NCBI GenBank assembly: GCA_022510745.1
Contig: JAFLSY010000008.1
Location: forward strand, 102,035 to 166,034
Length of the DNA: 64,000 bases
Reading direction: 5' to 3'
DNA from: Lachnospiraceae bacterium
GTDB taxonomy: Bacteria; Bacillota; Clostridia; Lachnospirales; Lachnospiraceae
In this document: positions 17,261 to 25,983 of the stretch, in pieces
How the letters are laid out: each line of letters starts with the position of its first letter
How positions within the stretch are numbered: the first letter of the stretch is position 1
Notes under the pieces: model-generated
What the model was told of the DNA's origin: nothing
Seen by the model: the letters and a program-made list of their open reading frames with translations, nothing else
Database searches by the model: none
Made by a program: the position numbers and the translations under genes

Positions 17261-17959
17261 TCATTCTCTGATAAGCGTATATACATTACCGGCTCCAACA
17301 TCAGTTCCATTAAAATATGTCGTTCCGTTTATATCATAATGAACAGCATATGTAATACCTCCCCCACCATCTCGTACTCCAATTACCTGTACCTCTCCTG
17401 TACTGGGAATTGTATATTCAACAGGCTTATTTTTAATCATAAACGGATCACCTAATGGAACTCCATCTACAAGAACCTGTACATAATCGCCATCCTCTGC
17501 AGCATAATCCCAAATATATAGTTTGGTAGAATCCGAGCGGGAGGAATGTGTGATTGTATAATCCTGCGCCGGCATTTCTTCATCCGACCATAATAATAGA
17601 GTTCCTATACCCAATTCAGTTGATAGCTGCAATTCAAGTGCTTCTGTTGCTGCGCTTGATTGATTCACATTGGCCACCGGATTTAATAGAATCATACTAA
17701 ATAGGGCGGCAGCACAAATTCCTAGAAAAGCAAAACCGGACTTTCTCATCAGCCTATCTATTTTAGGTTTTTCTTGCATCCTGTTCCTATTATAATTGTA
17801 TATGGCTTGCTGCTGTGCATATAAATCCGCTGCATAATTTTGAGCTGATTCAGGATAATATAAGGGTTGATTATTCTGTTGCTGCACATTCACTCCGGAT
17901 TGCGGTATTTGTTGCATATTCATATTATTAAACCTTTCGCCTTGGTTACTGCCGTTCAT
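17261..17959 (-). CDS. Single-pass membrane protein of the AAA operon
   Basis: A 232-residue protein not matching any family I know. It begins with a Gln/Asn/Met-rich stretch (MNMQQIPQSGVNVQQQNNQ), then a Tyr/Ala/Gln segment, a basic patch (KPKIDRLMRK), one membrane helix (about 73-95) and an extracellular beta-rich C-terminal domain with repeated short Gly/Asp/Thr strands (VQVLVDGVPLGDPF; GITYAVHYDINGTTYF). The ATG at 17959 follows GGGAAGATT and overlaps the previous gene by 14 bases. The low-complexity start resembles that of the large AAA protein two genes upstream, so the two may interact through it. Role unknown. Confidence 0.7.
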   Translation of the reverse strand: MNGSNQGERFNNMNMQQIPQSGVNVQQQNNQPLYYPESAQNYAADLYAQQQAIYNYNRNRMQEKPKIDRLMRKSGFAFLGICAAALFSMILLNPVANVNQSSAATEALELQLSTELGIGTLLLWSDEEMPAQDYTITHSSRSDSTKLYIWDYAAEDGDYVQVLVDGVPLGDPFMIKNKPVEYTIPSTGEVQVIGVRDGGGGITYAVHYDINGTTYFNGTDVGAGNVYTLIRE

Positions 17960-18404
17960 AATCTTCCCTTTCAAATTTCATTGGTTTTTTATAAAAATAC
18001 CATCCCATCGCCAATCGACATACAATTATCTGAATGATCATAAGCACTATAAATACCGTATGTCTTGTATCATTTTGTACTTGATATCCAAAATTCAGCA
18101 GTTTTTCTGCAATGGCAAGAATAATTAAATCCGTTAACAAAATTGTTGTATATGGATACAGCCACGGCATTACCTTAAAACATTTACGAAAAGCAGGAAC
18201 AAGCAATGTTATCCCAAAAACCAAAGAACATAAGACTATTGCAGGCATCCCAACTGCGCTTGTTTCAAATCCCGATTTAATGATTGTACTTATAGCAGAC
18301 GGAATCATCAGAATGAATATTGGTAAAAGTAAAAGCCACCAAATGAGTACCGCAAAAAACCATATGATTGCTGCTATATTAGAAATCCACTTTAACATAA
18401 TCAA
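17946..18404 (-). CDS. Four-helix membrane protein of the AAA operon
   Basis: A 152-residue protein with four strong hydrophobic segments (about 6-35, 50-70, 78-100, 114-138), starting MIMLKWISNIAAIIWFFAVL and ending in a charged tail (KKPMKFEREDYERQ). No catalytic motif is visible. It overlaps the AAA gene by 4 bases (ATGA) and the following gene by 14, so all three are translated together. It may anchor or be a substrate of the AAA protein. No family recognised. Confidence 0.7.
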   Translation of the reverse strand: MIMLKWISNIAAIIWFFAVLIWWLLLLPIFILMIPSAISTIIKSGFETSAVGMPAIVLCSLVFGITLLVPAFRKCFKVMPWLYPYTTILLTDLIILAIAEKLLNFGYQVQNDTRHTVFIVLMIIQIIVCRLAMGWYFYKKPMKFEREDYERQ

Positions 18405-21400
18405 ATCACCTCTCGTATATCGTCTTCGGTAATGGTCATCAAATCGTTTTTACTAAGTTGCTTACCGGTGCTTAATCGTAACGCCTGTGCATGCAATGAT
18501 TTTTCAAACACATTTCTCACAAATCTGCCATTTCCAAATTGCGGCTGCATTTTTTCTTTCTCTAATATCTGTCCTAATAATTCCCTTGCTTCCGCATTTA
18601 ATATGTATCCCTGATCGGAATACATTTGAGTTGCAATAACAAGTAATTCTTCCGTCGTGTAGTCTTCAAAAGTGATTATATTCGGAAATCTTGATTCCAG
18701 GCCAACATTTTGATTTAAAAATTTTTGCATATCATCATTATATCCTGCTAAGATCACAACCAGTCTGTCCCTGTTATCATCCATCATTTTAACAAGCGTA
18801 TCTATTGATTCTTTACCAAAATCATGATTGCCTCCTTGTGCAAGAGAATATGCTTCATCAATAAATAATACTCCATCTAATGCACTTTCTATTACTTCCT
18901 TGGTTTTAATTGCTGTTTGTCCAACATATCCTGCCACCAGTCCCGCACGGTCTGTTTCTATTAATTTATTGGTACGAATGACACCCATATTGGCAAATAC
19001 ATTTGCCATAATTCTTGCCATCATGGTTTTTCCGGTTCCCGGATTACCCATAAAGATCATGTGCAGGGTTTGCGTATCATTAATCTTTAATCCTTGTTTC
19101 TTACGCTCTTCTCTTACCTTTAACCATGCGTTTAAGCTGCGAATGTATTTTTTAACAGCTTCCAGTCCGATTACTTTTTCTAAATCTTTTTCCAGATCAT
19201 AAGTATTTGCCTGCTGTATATCAGAAACAATATCTTCAGGGATAATTAATATCATATCCTCATTTGAGACATCACTGACCGCAATCCTATTAGACTGTCT
19301 GCGTATAATTTCTTCCAAAAAGTTTCTGACCATACGTCCGTTTCCGGATGAACTATCAGAATGCCTTTTTAATATACCTATCTCTTCCTTAAATATGAGC
19401 GTGGCTTCATCAGATAACATAAAACCCTTTTTGGTAATCATTTCTTTTCCAATTTCAAAGAGTTCCTCTACAGTATAATCCGGAAATTCTATCTGCAGTG
19501 GAAAGCGGGATTCCAAACCTGAATTTGCTTTCATAAAATTACGCATTTCTTTTGTATATCCTGCCAGAATGACAACAATTTCTCCCCGATAATCCTCGAT
19601 CAGTTTAACCAATGTATCTACACATTCCTGTCCAAAGCCGCTGCCATCGTTAGTAATTGCATAGGCTTCATCAATAAAAAGTACACCTCCCAATGCAGAC
19701 TTAAACACTTCCTCGGTCCTTTTTGCAGTGTGACCAACATACTCCCCTACTAAATCTCCTTTACCTGTCTCTACTAAATGACCGGTTTTTAAGAGGCCCA
19801 TGGAATGAAACATACCTGCCACGATACGAGCCATTGTTGTTTTTCCTGTTCCGGGATTCCCACTGAATATCATATTCAAGGACTGTGTTGTATCAACCTG
19901 TAAATCTGCTTTTTTACGTTTCTCCCTTGCAAGAAGAACATTATATTGCGTCCTGACAAATTCTTTTACTTCATTTAGTCCTATAATATGGGACATTTCT
20001 TTCTCTAAATCAAATTCCTCTTTATCATCAAATCCAAAATCCTCGGCTGTTAAAAGTTCCAAATTTTGATTATTTTCCTGTGCAATACGCTGTGACTGCT
20101 TCAAAATGGCCGCTTCTATAAGGTTTCTAACCAATCGTCCGTTTCCGCCATCATTTCTTCCTTTAATCTGGCTTTTCTCAAACTTCTCCAATAAAGAATC
20201 CCGGCATTCTTCAGCAATAACATACCCTTTACCCTTTGCTGTAATCTTTGCGATCTGATACATCTCATCCGGTGTATAATCCTCAAAGAAAATCTTATTG
20301 GGAAATCTTGACTTTAACCCAGGATTCATTTTGATGAAATTATCCATTTCATCCGCATATCCTGCAAGAATAACGACCAGATTGTTTCTATTATCCTCCA
20401 TACCCTTTACTAAGGCATCAATCGCTTCCAATCCGAATGCATCCTGCTTATCCCGACAGATAGAGTAAGCCTCATCAATAAATAACACTCCACCGATCGC
20501 TGATTTAATAGCTTGGGATACCAATACCGCCGTTTGCCCCACATACTGTCCTATCAAATCAGAACGACTAACCTCCCTCAAGTGTCCCGAAGAAAGAACC
20601 CCAATCGCTTTTAAATATCTCGACACAAGCCGTGCAATCGTCGTTTTTCCGGTTCCGGGATTACCGGTAAAAATCATATGCATAGAAATATCCGCTATTT
20701 TCAGGCCCTGACTTTCCCGAAGTTGCTGAACTTTTAAATTATTTTCAAGACTCAATACATATTCTTTGACGGAACTAAGCCCTATTACCTCGGACAACTC
20801 CTTCTTAACTTGCTCGACTCCTATTGTATCATATCTCTTTATAAGAGTATCTAATCTGAATTTTTGTTCTCTGATTTCGATTACGTACCCATTTTCATAA
20901 TCAAGGTATACTTCTTCCTCTCTGGTTGGTCTTTGCAACCGATACTCTGCGAGCGGTTTATAGATGTTTTCTTCCAGATATACCTGCAATGCCTTAATCC
21001 CGGCAGCCGCATTATATTGTCCATACACGTGATTAAAAAATGTTGTCTTTGGTATTAGCCTCATTTGAAGTTGCTGTCTTACTCTCAATACTAAATCACT
21101 GACAAGCTTTCCAACTATTTCTCTCAATTCATTCTGTCCAAAAGCATTAAGGTGGATAATATCCCCCATTTTACGCATAAACTCTTGTCCCAATACATCC
21201 GCTATCTGCGCTTCACCGGCACATGATGTAAATACAAAATACTTACCATTGGCTTTTAGCTCTGAAACCACAGAAGTACTTAACATCCCTGTGGCCTCAA
21301 CCAACATACCATTTTGCGGCATATATCTTTTTGATAACTGATACACACCATCTGAAATTAATCTAGAAATTATATTTATATCATCAAATCGTATTTGTTC

Positions 21401-22015
21401 AATATTTTCAAAAACAACTAATTCTGTCTGACCATTTAACGCTTTATATAAGTCACTTAAGAACAATGTATTATCCGGATTTTCTTTATAGCCGGACAAA
21501 TCGATTCTAAAAATGGAAGGATAACGCAAAATATTTCTTTGGTTTAAAATCCAACACATTACAGCAGCTGCATTCACTTTTCCTCTGCTTTCCGTTCCGA
21601 TCATTAAAATACTGTTTTTAGGTCTGAATCCATCATACCCCATAACAAATGGACGTTTGAACGCCTGACAGATACTTACTATATCTTCCTGCATACCGAT
21701 CCAACGACTGCGAAATTCGGTTTCTAAACCTTCAAATTTATTGTATACCTTATCTGCACTTATGTATGGGGTCGGTGTATACTCCCTCTGCACGTTATTG
21801 CTTCCCCTATTTGCCATCGGAAGAGCAGAAGACATAGCAGGGTTTACCTTCTGCTGCATCATCTGATTTCCATTCACAATCCTATGATCCATAGGCATTG
21901 TCTGATTAGGAATATTCTTTTCTCTTACGAAAAAACCGTTATTGATTATCTCATCTATTATTTGGATTTCAGGAAAAAGAAACCTTAGCACTTTCTTAAT
22001 TTTTTCCTTCATCAC
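18401..22015 (-). CDS. 1204-residue protein with four AAA modules (three active CbxX/CfxQ type, one degenerate)
   Basis: Residues about 1-95 are low-complexity (NQMMQQKVNPAMSSALPM). Residues about 100-370 form a degenerate Clp-like AAA module: the P-loop reads MIGTESRGKVN instead of GxxxxGKT, with FVFTS-type sensor and a small domain near FNHVYGQYNAAAGIKAL. Three CbxX/CfxQ (SpoVK/EccA-like) modules follow, each with GNPGTGKT near 447, 721 and 991, LFIDEAY near 511, 778 and 1053, and GNGRLVRN or GNGRMVRN-type arginine motifs. Such ATPases remodel proteins (rubisco activase, type VII secretion EccA). It heads a three-gene overlapping operon with two membrane proteins. SpoVK has a single module, so this is not SpoVK. 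Start at 22015 follows AAAAGGAGAACGGTG. Confidence 0.88.
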   Translation of the reverse strand: MMKEKIKKVLRFLFPEIQIIDEIINNGFFVREKNIPNQTMPMDHRIVNGNQMMQQKVNPAMSSALPMANRGSNNVQREYTPTPYISADKVYNKFEGLETEFRSRWIGMQEDIVSICQAFKRPFVMGYDGFRPKNSILMIGTESRGKVNAAAVMCWILNQRNILRYPSIFRIDLSGYKENPDNTLFLSDLYKALNGQTELVVFENIEQIRFDDINIISRLISDGVYQLSKRYMPQNGMLVEATGMLSTSVVSELKANGKYFVFTSCAGEAQIADVLGQEFMRKMGDIIHLNAFGQNELREIVGKLVSDLVLRVRQQLQMRLIPKTTFFNHVYGQYNAAAGIKALQVYLEENIYKPLAEYRLQRPTREEEVYLDYENGYVIEIREQKFRLDTLIKRYDTIGVEQVKKELSEVIGLSSVKEYVLSLENNLKVQQLRESQGLKIADISMHMIFTGNPGTGKTTIARLVSRYLKAIGVLSSGHLREVSRSDLIGQYVGQTAVLVSQAIKSAIGGVLFIDEAYSICRDKQDAFGLEAIDALVKGMEDNRNNLVVILAGYADEMDNFIKMNPGLKSRFPNKIFFEDYTPDEMYQIAKITAKGKGYVIAEECRDSLLEKFEKSQIKGRNDGGNGRLVRNLIEAAILKQSQRIAQENNQNLELLTAEDFGFDDKEEFDLEKEMSHIIGLNEVKEFVRTQYNVLLAREKRKKADLQVDTTQSLNMIFSGNPGTGKTTMARIVAGMFHSMGLLKTGHLVETGKGDLVGEYVGHTAKRTEEVFKSALGGVLFIDEAYAITNDGSGFGQECVDTLVKLIEDYRGEIVVILAGYTKEMRNFMKANSGLESRFPLQIEFPDYTVEELFEIGKEMITKKGFMLSDEATLIFKEEIGILKRHSDSSSGNGRMVRNFLEEIIRRQSNRIAVSDVSNEDMILIIPEDIVSDIQQANTYDLEKDLEKVIGLEAVKKYIRSLNAWLKVREERKKQGLKINDTQTLHMIFMGNPGTGKTMMARIMANVFANMGVIRTNKLIETDRAGLVAGYVGQTAIKTKEVIESALDGVLFIDEAYSLAQGGNHDFGKESIDTLVKMMDDNRDRLVVILAGYNDDMQKFLNQNVGLESRFPNIITFEDYTTEELLVIATQMYSDQGYILNAEARELLGQILEKEKMQPQFGNGRFVRNVFEKSLHAQALRLSTGKQLSKNDLMTITEDDIREVI

Positions 22016-22117
22016 CGTTCTCCTTTTGACTATAATATGTTACATTGTATTTCTTAGATGGCGCAAACCTTTGTTCGGTTTTGCAAAATTATTTTATCAA
22101 AATTTTTTATTATAATC

Positions 22118-22157
22118 AACCCGGTAAATCCAACCTTACAGTCAGTTTTACCGGGTT
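22118..22157 (-). terminator. Probable terminator of rnpB
   Basis: AACCCGGTAAA (22118-22128) and TTTACCGGGTT (22147-22157) form a perfect 11-base stem with an 18-base loop. On the minus strand it follows the RNase P RNA by 6 bases and is followed by an AT-rich stretch rather than a clean T run. Bases 22016-22117 hold the leader of the AAA operon; I see no clear promoter there. Confidence 0.65.
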
Positions 22158-22163
22158 CATAAT

Positions 22164-22566
22164 ATAAGCAGGACGATAAGCCGGGTTCTGTCGTGAATAA
22201 TCATCTGTCTAGGACTGCCGTTGCCGACAGCCTCCAGCGACCTACCTGAAGACAGGCCGGGCAAGCCTATCGTCTTCATATGGTCTTGCTTCGGATGGGG
22301 TTTACATGGCTCCGGCCGTTACCGGCCGGACGGTAGTCTCTTACACTGCCTTTCCACCCTTACCAAAGTGCCCATCCATAAAAGATGGACACTTAAAAGA
22401 ATCCGCTGCGCAGATTCTTCCCCCAAGCCCTAAAGGCTGGGTGGCGGTTTATTTCTGTTGCACTGGCCTTGGAGTCGCCTCCACCGGACGTTATCCGGCA
22501 TCCTGCCCTGTGAAGCCCGGACTTTCCTCACCCACTTGCGTGGCCGCGATTATTTATCCTACTTAT
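22164..22566 (-). ncRNA. rnpB: RNase P RNA, class A
   Basis: The catalytic RNA that trims the 5' leader of pre-tRNAs. On the minus strand the conserved GAGGAAAGTCCGGGCT core appears near 22515-22530, CAGAAA and ACCGCC blocks follow, and the 3' part ends in ACAGAACCCGGCTTATCG. The ends are set by helix P1: minus-strand ATAAGTAGGA (22557-22566) pairs with TCCTGCTTAT (22164-22173) with one G-U pair. At about 403 nucleotides it fits the class A (ancestral) form. A few bases of uncertainty remain at both ends. Confidence 0.95.
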
Positions 22567-22593
22567 AAACAATATGAAATTTGCTCTGCTATT

Positions 22594-23724
22594 TTAATAT
22601 TCCGGAAGATAATCTAATAATTCATTAACCCTTTCTTCCGTCAGTTCGGCCGCCTTTAAGTTCACAACCATGGAATACATACTTCCTCCTTCATATTCAG
22701 CACCGGCTTCCTGCATGGCCGCTTCTTTTTCAGCAATCCAGTTCCGTTCCTCTTCGGTCAGTTTCCGCATGCTCTCCTCATCCAGATTTTCTTTCAAAAT
22801 CCCCCAGATGGTGTTAAGGGCTTCATCCCAAGTGGTATATAACTCATAAGATATTTGGTTCATCTCCGCCTGGGTCTGTGCATCTTGAAGTTCTTCTTTT
22901 AGTTCAATGCTCTTTAAATCTGCATTAAACCATGCGCCTACCGCTCTACCTCTGACATCTGCGGCAGCATAGTCATAACTGGAAAAACCCTCCCCTTCCT
23001 TTACATTATAAAGCCCATAGAAGGGAAGCTCCGTTTCCGTTGTATTTTCCAAATAATAATAGCCAACCCAGCCCCGATATTCTTCCGGCAGATCGGCAAG
23101 CTTTGCACCGGGAAGATACATATACAAATCTTCCGCATCGTCCAGTCCATATGCAGTACCATAGTCAAAATAGTATCCGTCTTTAATCTCTTCTCCAAAT
23201 CCGAGCGGATATTCAATAGCAGCTATTTGAAAGACATAGGTTGTTTCATCTATCTTTTCCGGCTCTGTAAAAGTTCCGTAAAAATCACTGCAAAAGATGG
23301 TACCATTGGGGTATCCCTCACCCGTTACGCCTAAATCACTGTCCTGAAAATGTCCGTCAAAGCTTCCGTCCTCATGAATATGGAGTACAGTGTACCAGCC
23401 ACCGGCACCGCTGGAAAAATAAAACTCCAGACCGGCAACATCCGCAAAAGAAAATCCACCAAAAGAAAGGGCTCCCGCTTCTTCTTGTATCTGTCCGGTT
23501 CCTTCTCCATCCTGTGTCCCTTCCGGTTGTGTATCATCTGTCAGAGTATTCTCCGGCTGTGCCGTATTCTGTTCATTCGGAATGCTTTCCGCGATGCTAT
23601 CTAAGAATCTGTTCCCGGTCTGCTCCGTACTTTCAGATGCATTCCCACTGTCCGCACCGCATCCGCTAAGCATCCCTGCCATCAGACAAAAGCATACTAT
23701 TAAGCCTACTATTTTCTTTTGCAT
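22594..23724 (-). CDS. Lipoprotein with C-terminal LprI/DUF1311-like domain
   Basis: A 376-residue exported lipoprotein. The signal MQKKIVGLIVCFCLMAGML ends in LSGC with Cys at about 22. A Thr/Glu/Gln-rich linker (about 30-85) leads to a central beta-rich domain of unknown family (about 90-270; GWYTVLHIHEDGSFDGHF), and the last roughly 95 residues (MNQISYELYTTWDEALNTIW, LTEEERNWIAEKEAAM) resemble the LprI/DUF1311 domain. The start at 23724 gives a normal signal; the frame is open further upstream but reads through the GH3 stop. It follows the GH3 gene by 19 bases. Confidence 0.78.
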   Translation of the reverse strand: MQKKIVGLIVCFCLMAGMLSGCGADSGNASESTEQTGNRFLDSIAESIPNEQNTAQPENTLTDDTQPEGTQDGEGTGQIQEEAGALSFGGFSFADVAGLEFYFSSGAGGWYTVLHIHEDGSFDGHFQDSDLGVTGEGYPNGTIFCSDFYGTFTEPEKIDETTYVFQIAAIEYPLGFGEEIKDGYYFDYGTAYGLDDAEDLYMYLPGAKLADLPEEYRGWVGYYYLENTTETELPFYGLYNVKEGEGFSSYDYAAADVRGRAVGAWFNADLKSIELKEELQDAQTQAEMNQISYELYTTWDEALNTIWGILKENLDEESMRKLTEEERNWIAEKEAAMQEAGAEYEGGSMYSMVVNLKAAELTEERVNELLDYLPEY

Positions 23725-23743
23725 TTTTTCTCTCCGTATACAC

Positions 23744-25912
23744 CTAAGATAGCCCCATGGTCTTCTCGGCAAAAACGGAATATTCCATCACTGTTTTGCC
23801 CGTCAATTCCCTGCTGCGCTTATCCGGTCCCTGGCCTCCGATAAACACTCTGTATTCTCCCTCATGCACCATCAGGCTGCCTTCCTCGTCATATAGAGCA
23901 AAAGCCTCCATGGGAAGATGTATACTTACCTGCTTTTTCTCCCCGGGTTTTAAAGCGCACTTACAGATGCCCTTTAACTGCGCATTGGGCAGATGGGGCT
24001 TTTTTTCTTTCGGAATAGCCTTCACATATACCTGCACGGTTTCCGTACCGGACATGGCGCCGGTATTTTCTACGGTAACCATTGCTTCTATACCCTCCCT
24101 GGTTATCTTTTCCGCAGAAAGTGAAACTTCCGAATAAGCAAAATCCGTATAGGAGAGTCCATATCCGAAAGGATACAGTGCGTCCTGCTTCATATAGCGG
24201 TAAGTTCTACCTTCCATGGAATAATCCGTAAACTCCGGCAGCTCATCCGCACTTCTGTAAAAAGTGATCGGTAATTTGCCCTGCGGATTTACCTCCCCAA
24301 AAAGAATATTGGCAATGGCTCTGCCGCCTTGAGCGCCGGGATACCAGCCCTGCAAAATAGCAGGTATATGCGCATCCGCAAAATTCACCGCTAAAGCGCT
24401 GCCGGAAAGCAGTATCAATACAGCCGGCTTACCGCTGGCAGCAATAATCTTAAGTACCTCCTCCTGAAATCCGGGAAGATTTAAGTCCGGCTTATCGCCG
24501 CTGGCAAACTCATTGCCCGTATCGCCTTCTTCACCCTCTAACCCCGCATCCAGTCCCATACATGCGATCACTACATCGCTGAGCGTACAGAGCTCCTGTA
24601 CCTCAGATAACCTTTCTTTGCCGGTCTTAATGATGGGATCACTCTGTGCGCTGAGACCGCAGCCTTGAGAATAAAGCACCCGGCAAGCCTCCCCCAGATA
24701 GTCCTGCAAGCCTTCCAGCACAGTTACATAACGGGAAGCGGTTCCCTCGTAGTTACCGACTAAAGCCCTGCGGCTGTCCGCATTGGGACCGATGACACCT
24801 ATCGTCCTGTATTTCGTTTTATCTAAAGGCAGAAGTCCGCCTTCATTCTTTAAGAGCACCACGCATTTTTCCGCAGCCTCCAGATTTAACTTCCTCATTT
24901 CTTTGGAATCTACCACAGAATAGGGAATCTCATCAAAAGGATTCTCCTCCTTCTCTGTCAGAATACCCAGCTTCATTCTGGTGGTAAAGAGTGCAATGAG
25001 CGCCTCGTCTAAGCGTGCTTCATCCACCCTGTTATCCTGCACTGCCATCAGCAGATTTTCAAACATACTGCCGCAGTTTAGATCACAGCCATTGTTCATG
25101 GCCATGGAAGCGGATTCCACCGGTGTCTTCGTCACATTATGCCACAGATGGAAATCCTGAATAGCCCAGCAGTCAGACACTACATGACCTTTAAATCCCC
25201 ATTCTTTCCGCAGAATATCCTGCAGTAATTCCTTGCTGCCACAGCAGGGAGCGCCACCCACTCTGTTATAGGCGCCCATCACTGCTTCCACATGTCCTTC
25301 TTTTACACAGGCACGGAAAGCCGGCAGATAGGTTTCATACAAATCCTGTTTGGAAACTACTGCGTCAAACTGATGGCGCAGAGCCTCCGGTCCGCTGTGC
25401 ACCGCAAAATGCTTGGCACAGGCAGCCGCCTTTAAATACTTTTTATCATGCCCCTGCAGACCTTTTACAAACCGCAGTCCCAAACGGGAAGTTAAATAAG
25501 GGTCCTCTCCAAAAGTTTCATGTCCTCTGCCCCATCTGGGATCCCTGAAAATATTCACATTGGGTGACCAGAAAGTCAGACCCTTGTAAATATCCCTGTC
25601 CTCATAACGCGCCTGCATATTGAACTTAGCCCTGCCCTCGGTAGAAATAGCATCAGCCACCTTTTCTATAAAATCCTCATCAAAAGTAGCCGCCAGTCCG
25701 ATAGCCTGCGGGAAAACCGTGGCGGTTCCCGCTCTGGCAACACCGTGCAGCGCTTCATTCCACCAATTATAGGCAGGAATCCCCAGCCGCTCAATAGCCG
25801 GTGCCATGTATAGGGTCTGGGACACCTTCTCCTCTAACGTCATCTTTTCTACCAGTTCTTTTGCCCGCTTGCGGTATTCCTGAAGCAGTTCCTGATTCTC
25901 AGTCAATTCCAT
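23744..25912 (-). CDS. Glycoside hydrolase family 3 (beta-glucosidase/xylosidase)
   Basis: A 722-residue exo-acting glycosidase without a signal peptide, so it acts inside the cell on imported oligosaccharides. The TIM barrel contains YNWWNEALHGVARAG, SPNVNIFRDPRWGRGHETFG, KHFAVHSGPE and the nucleophile Asp in VVSDCWAIQDF (about residue 265). An alpha/beta domain (GVIGPNADSRRALVGNYEG; VLLLSGSALAV-like text) and a C-terminal fibronectin-like domain (TVQVYVKAIPKEKKPHLPN) follow in the usual GH3 order. The ATG at 25912 is preceded by AAGGAT; an ATG at 25969 is possible but adds unrelated residues. Specificity between glucose and xylose cannot be fixed by eye; YNWWNEALHG is common in xylosidases. 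Confidence 0.92.
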   Translation of the reverse strand: MELTENQELLQEYRKRAKELVEKMTLEEKVSQTLYMAPAIERLGIPAYNWWNEALHGVARAGTATVFPQAIGLAATFDEDFIEKVADAISTEGRAKFNMQARYEDRDIYKGLTFWSPNVNIFRDPRWGRGHETFGEDPYLTSRLGLRFVKGLQGHDKKYLKAAACAKHFAVHSGPEALRHQFDAVVSKQDLYETYLPAFRACVKEGHVEAVMGAYNRVGGAPCCGSKELLQDILRKEWGFKGHVVSDCWAIQDFHLWHNVTKTPVESASMAMNNGCDLNCGSMFENLLMAVQDNRVDEARLDEALIALFTTRMKLGILTEKEENPFDEIPYSVVDSKEMRKLNLEAAEKCVVLLKNEGGLLPLDKTKYRTIGVIGPNADSRRALVGNYEGTASRYVTVLEGLQDYLGEACRVLYSQGCGLSAQSDPIIKTGKERLSEVQELCTLSDVVIACMGLDAGLEGEEGDTGNEFASGDKPDLNLPGFQEEVLKIIAASGKPAVLILLSGSALAVNFADAHIPAILQGWYPGAQGGRAIANILFGEVNPQGKLPITFYRSADELPEFTDYSMEGRTYRYMKQDALYPFGYGLSYTDFAYSEVSLSAEKITREGIEAMVTVENTGAMSGTETVQVYVKAIPKEKKPHLPNAQLKGICKCALKPGEKKQVSIHLPMEAFALYDEEGSLMVHEGEYRVFIGGQGPDKRSRELTGKTVMEYSVFAEKTMGLS

Positions 25913-25983
25913 GCTTAATATCCTTCCGTTCCATATTCTCGTATGCTTTACCTGACAGGCTTCCCCCATCCCGCAAAACTATC

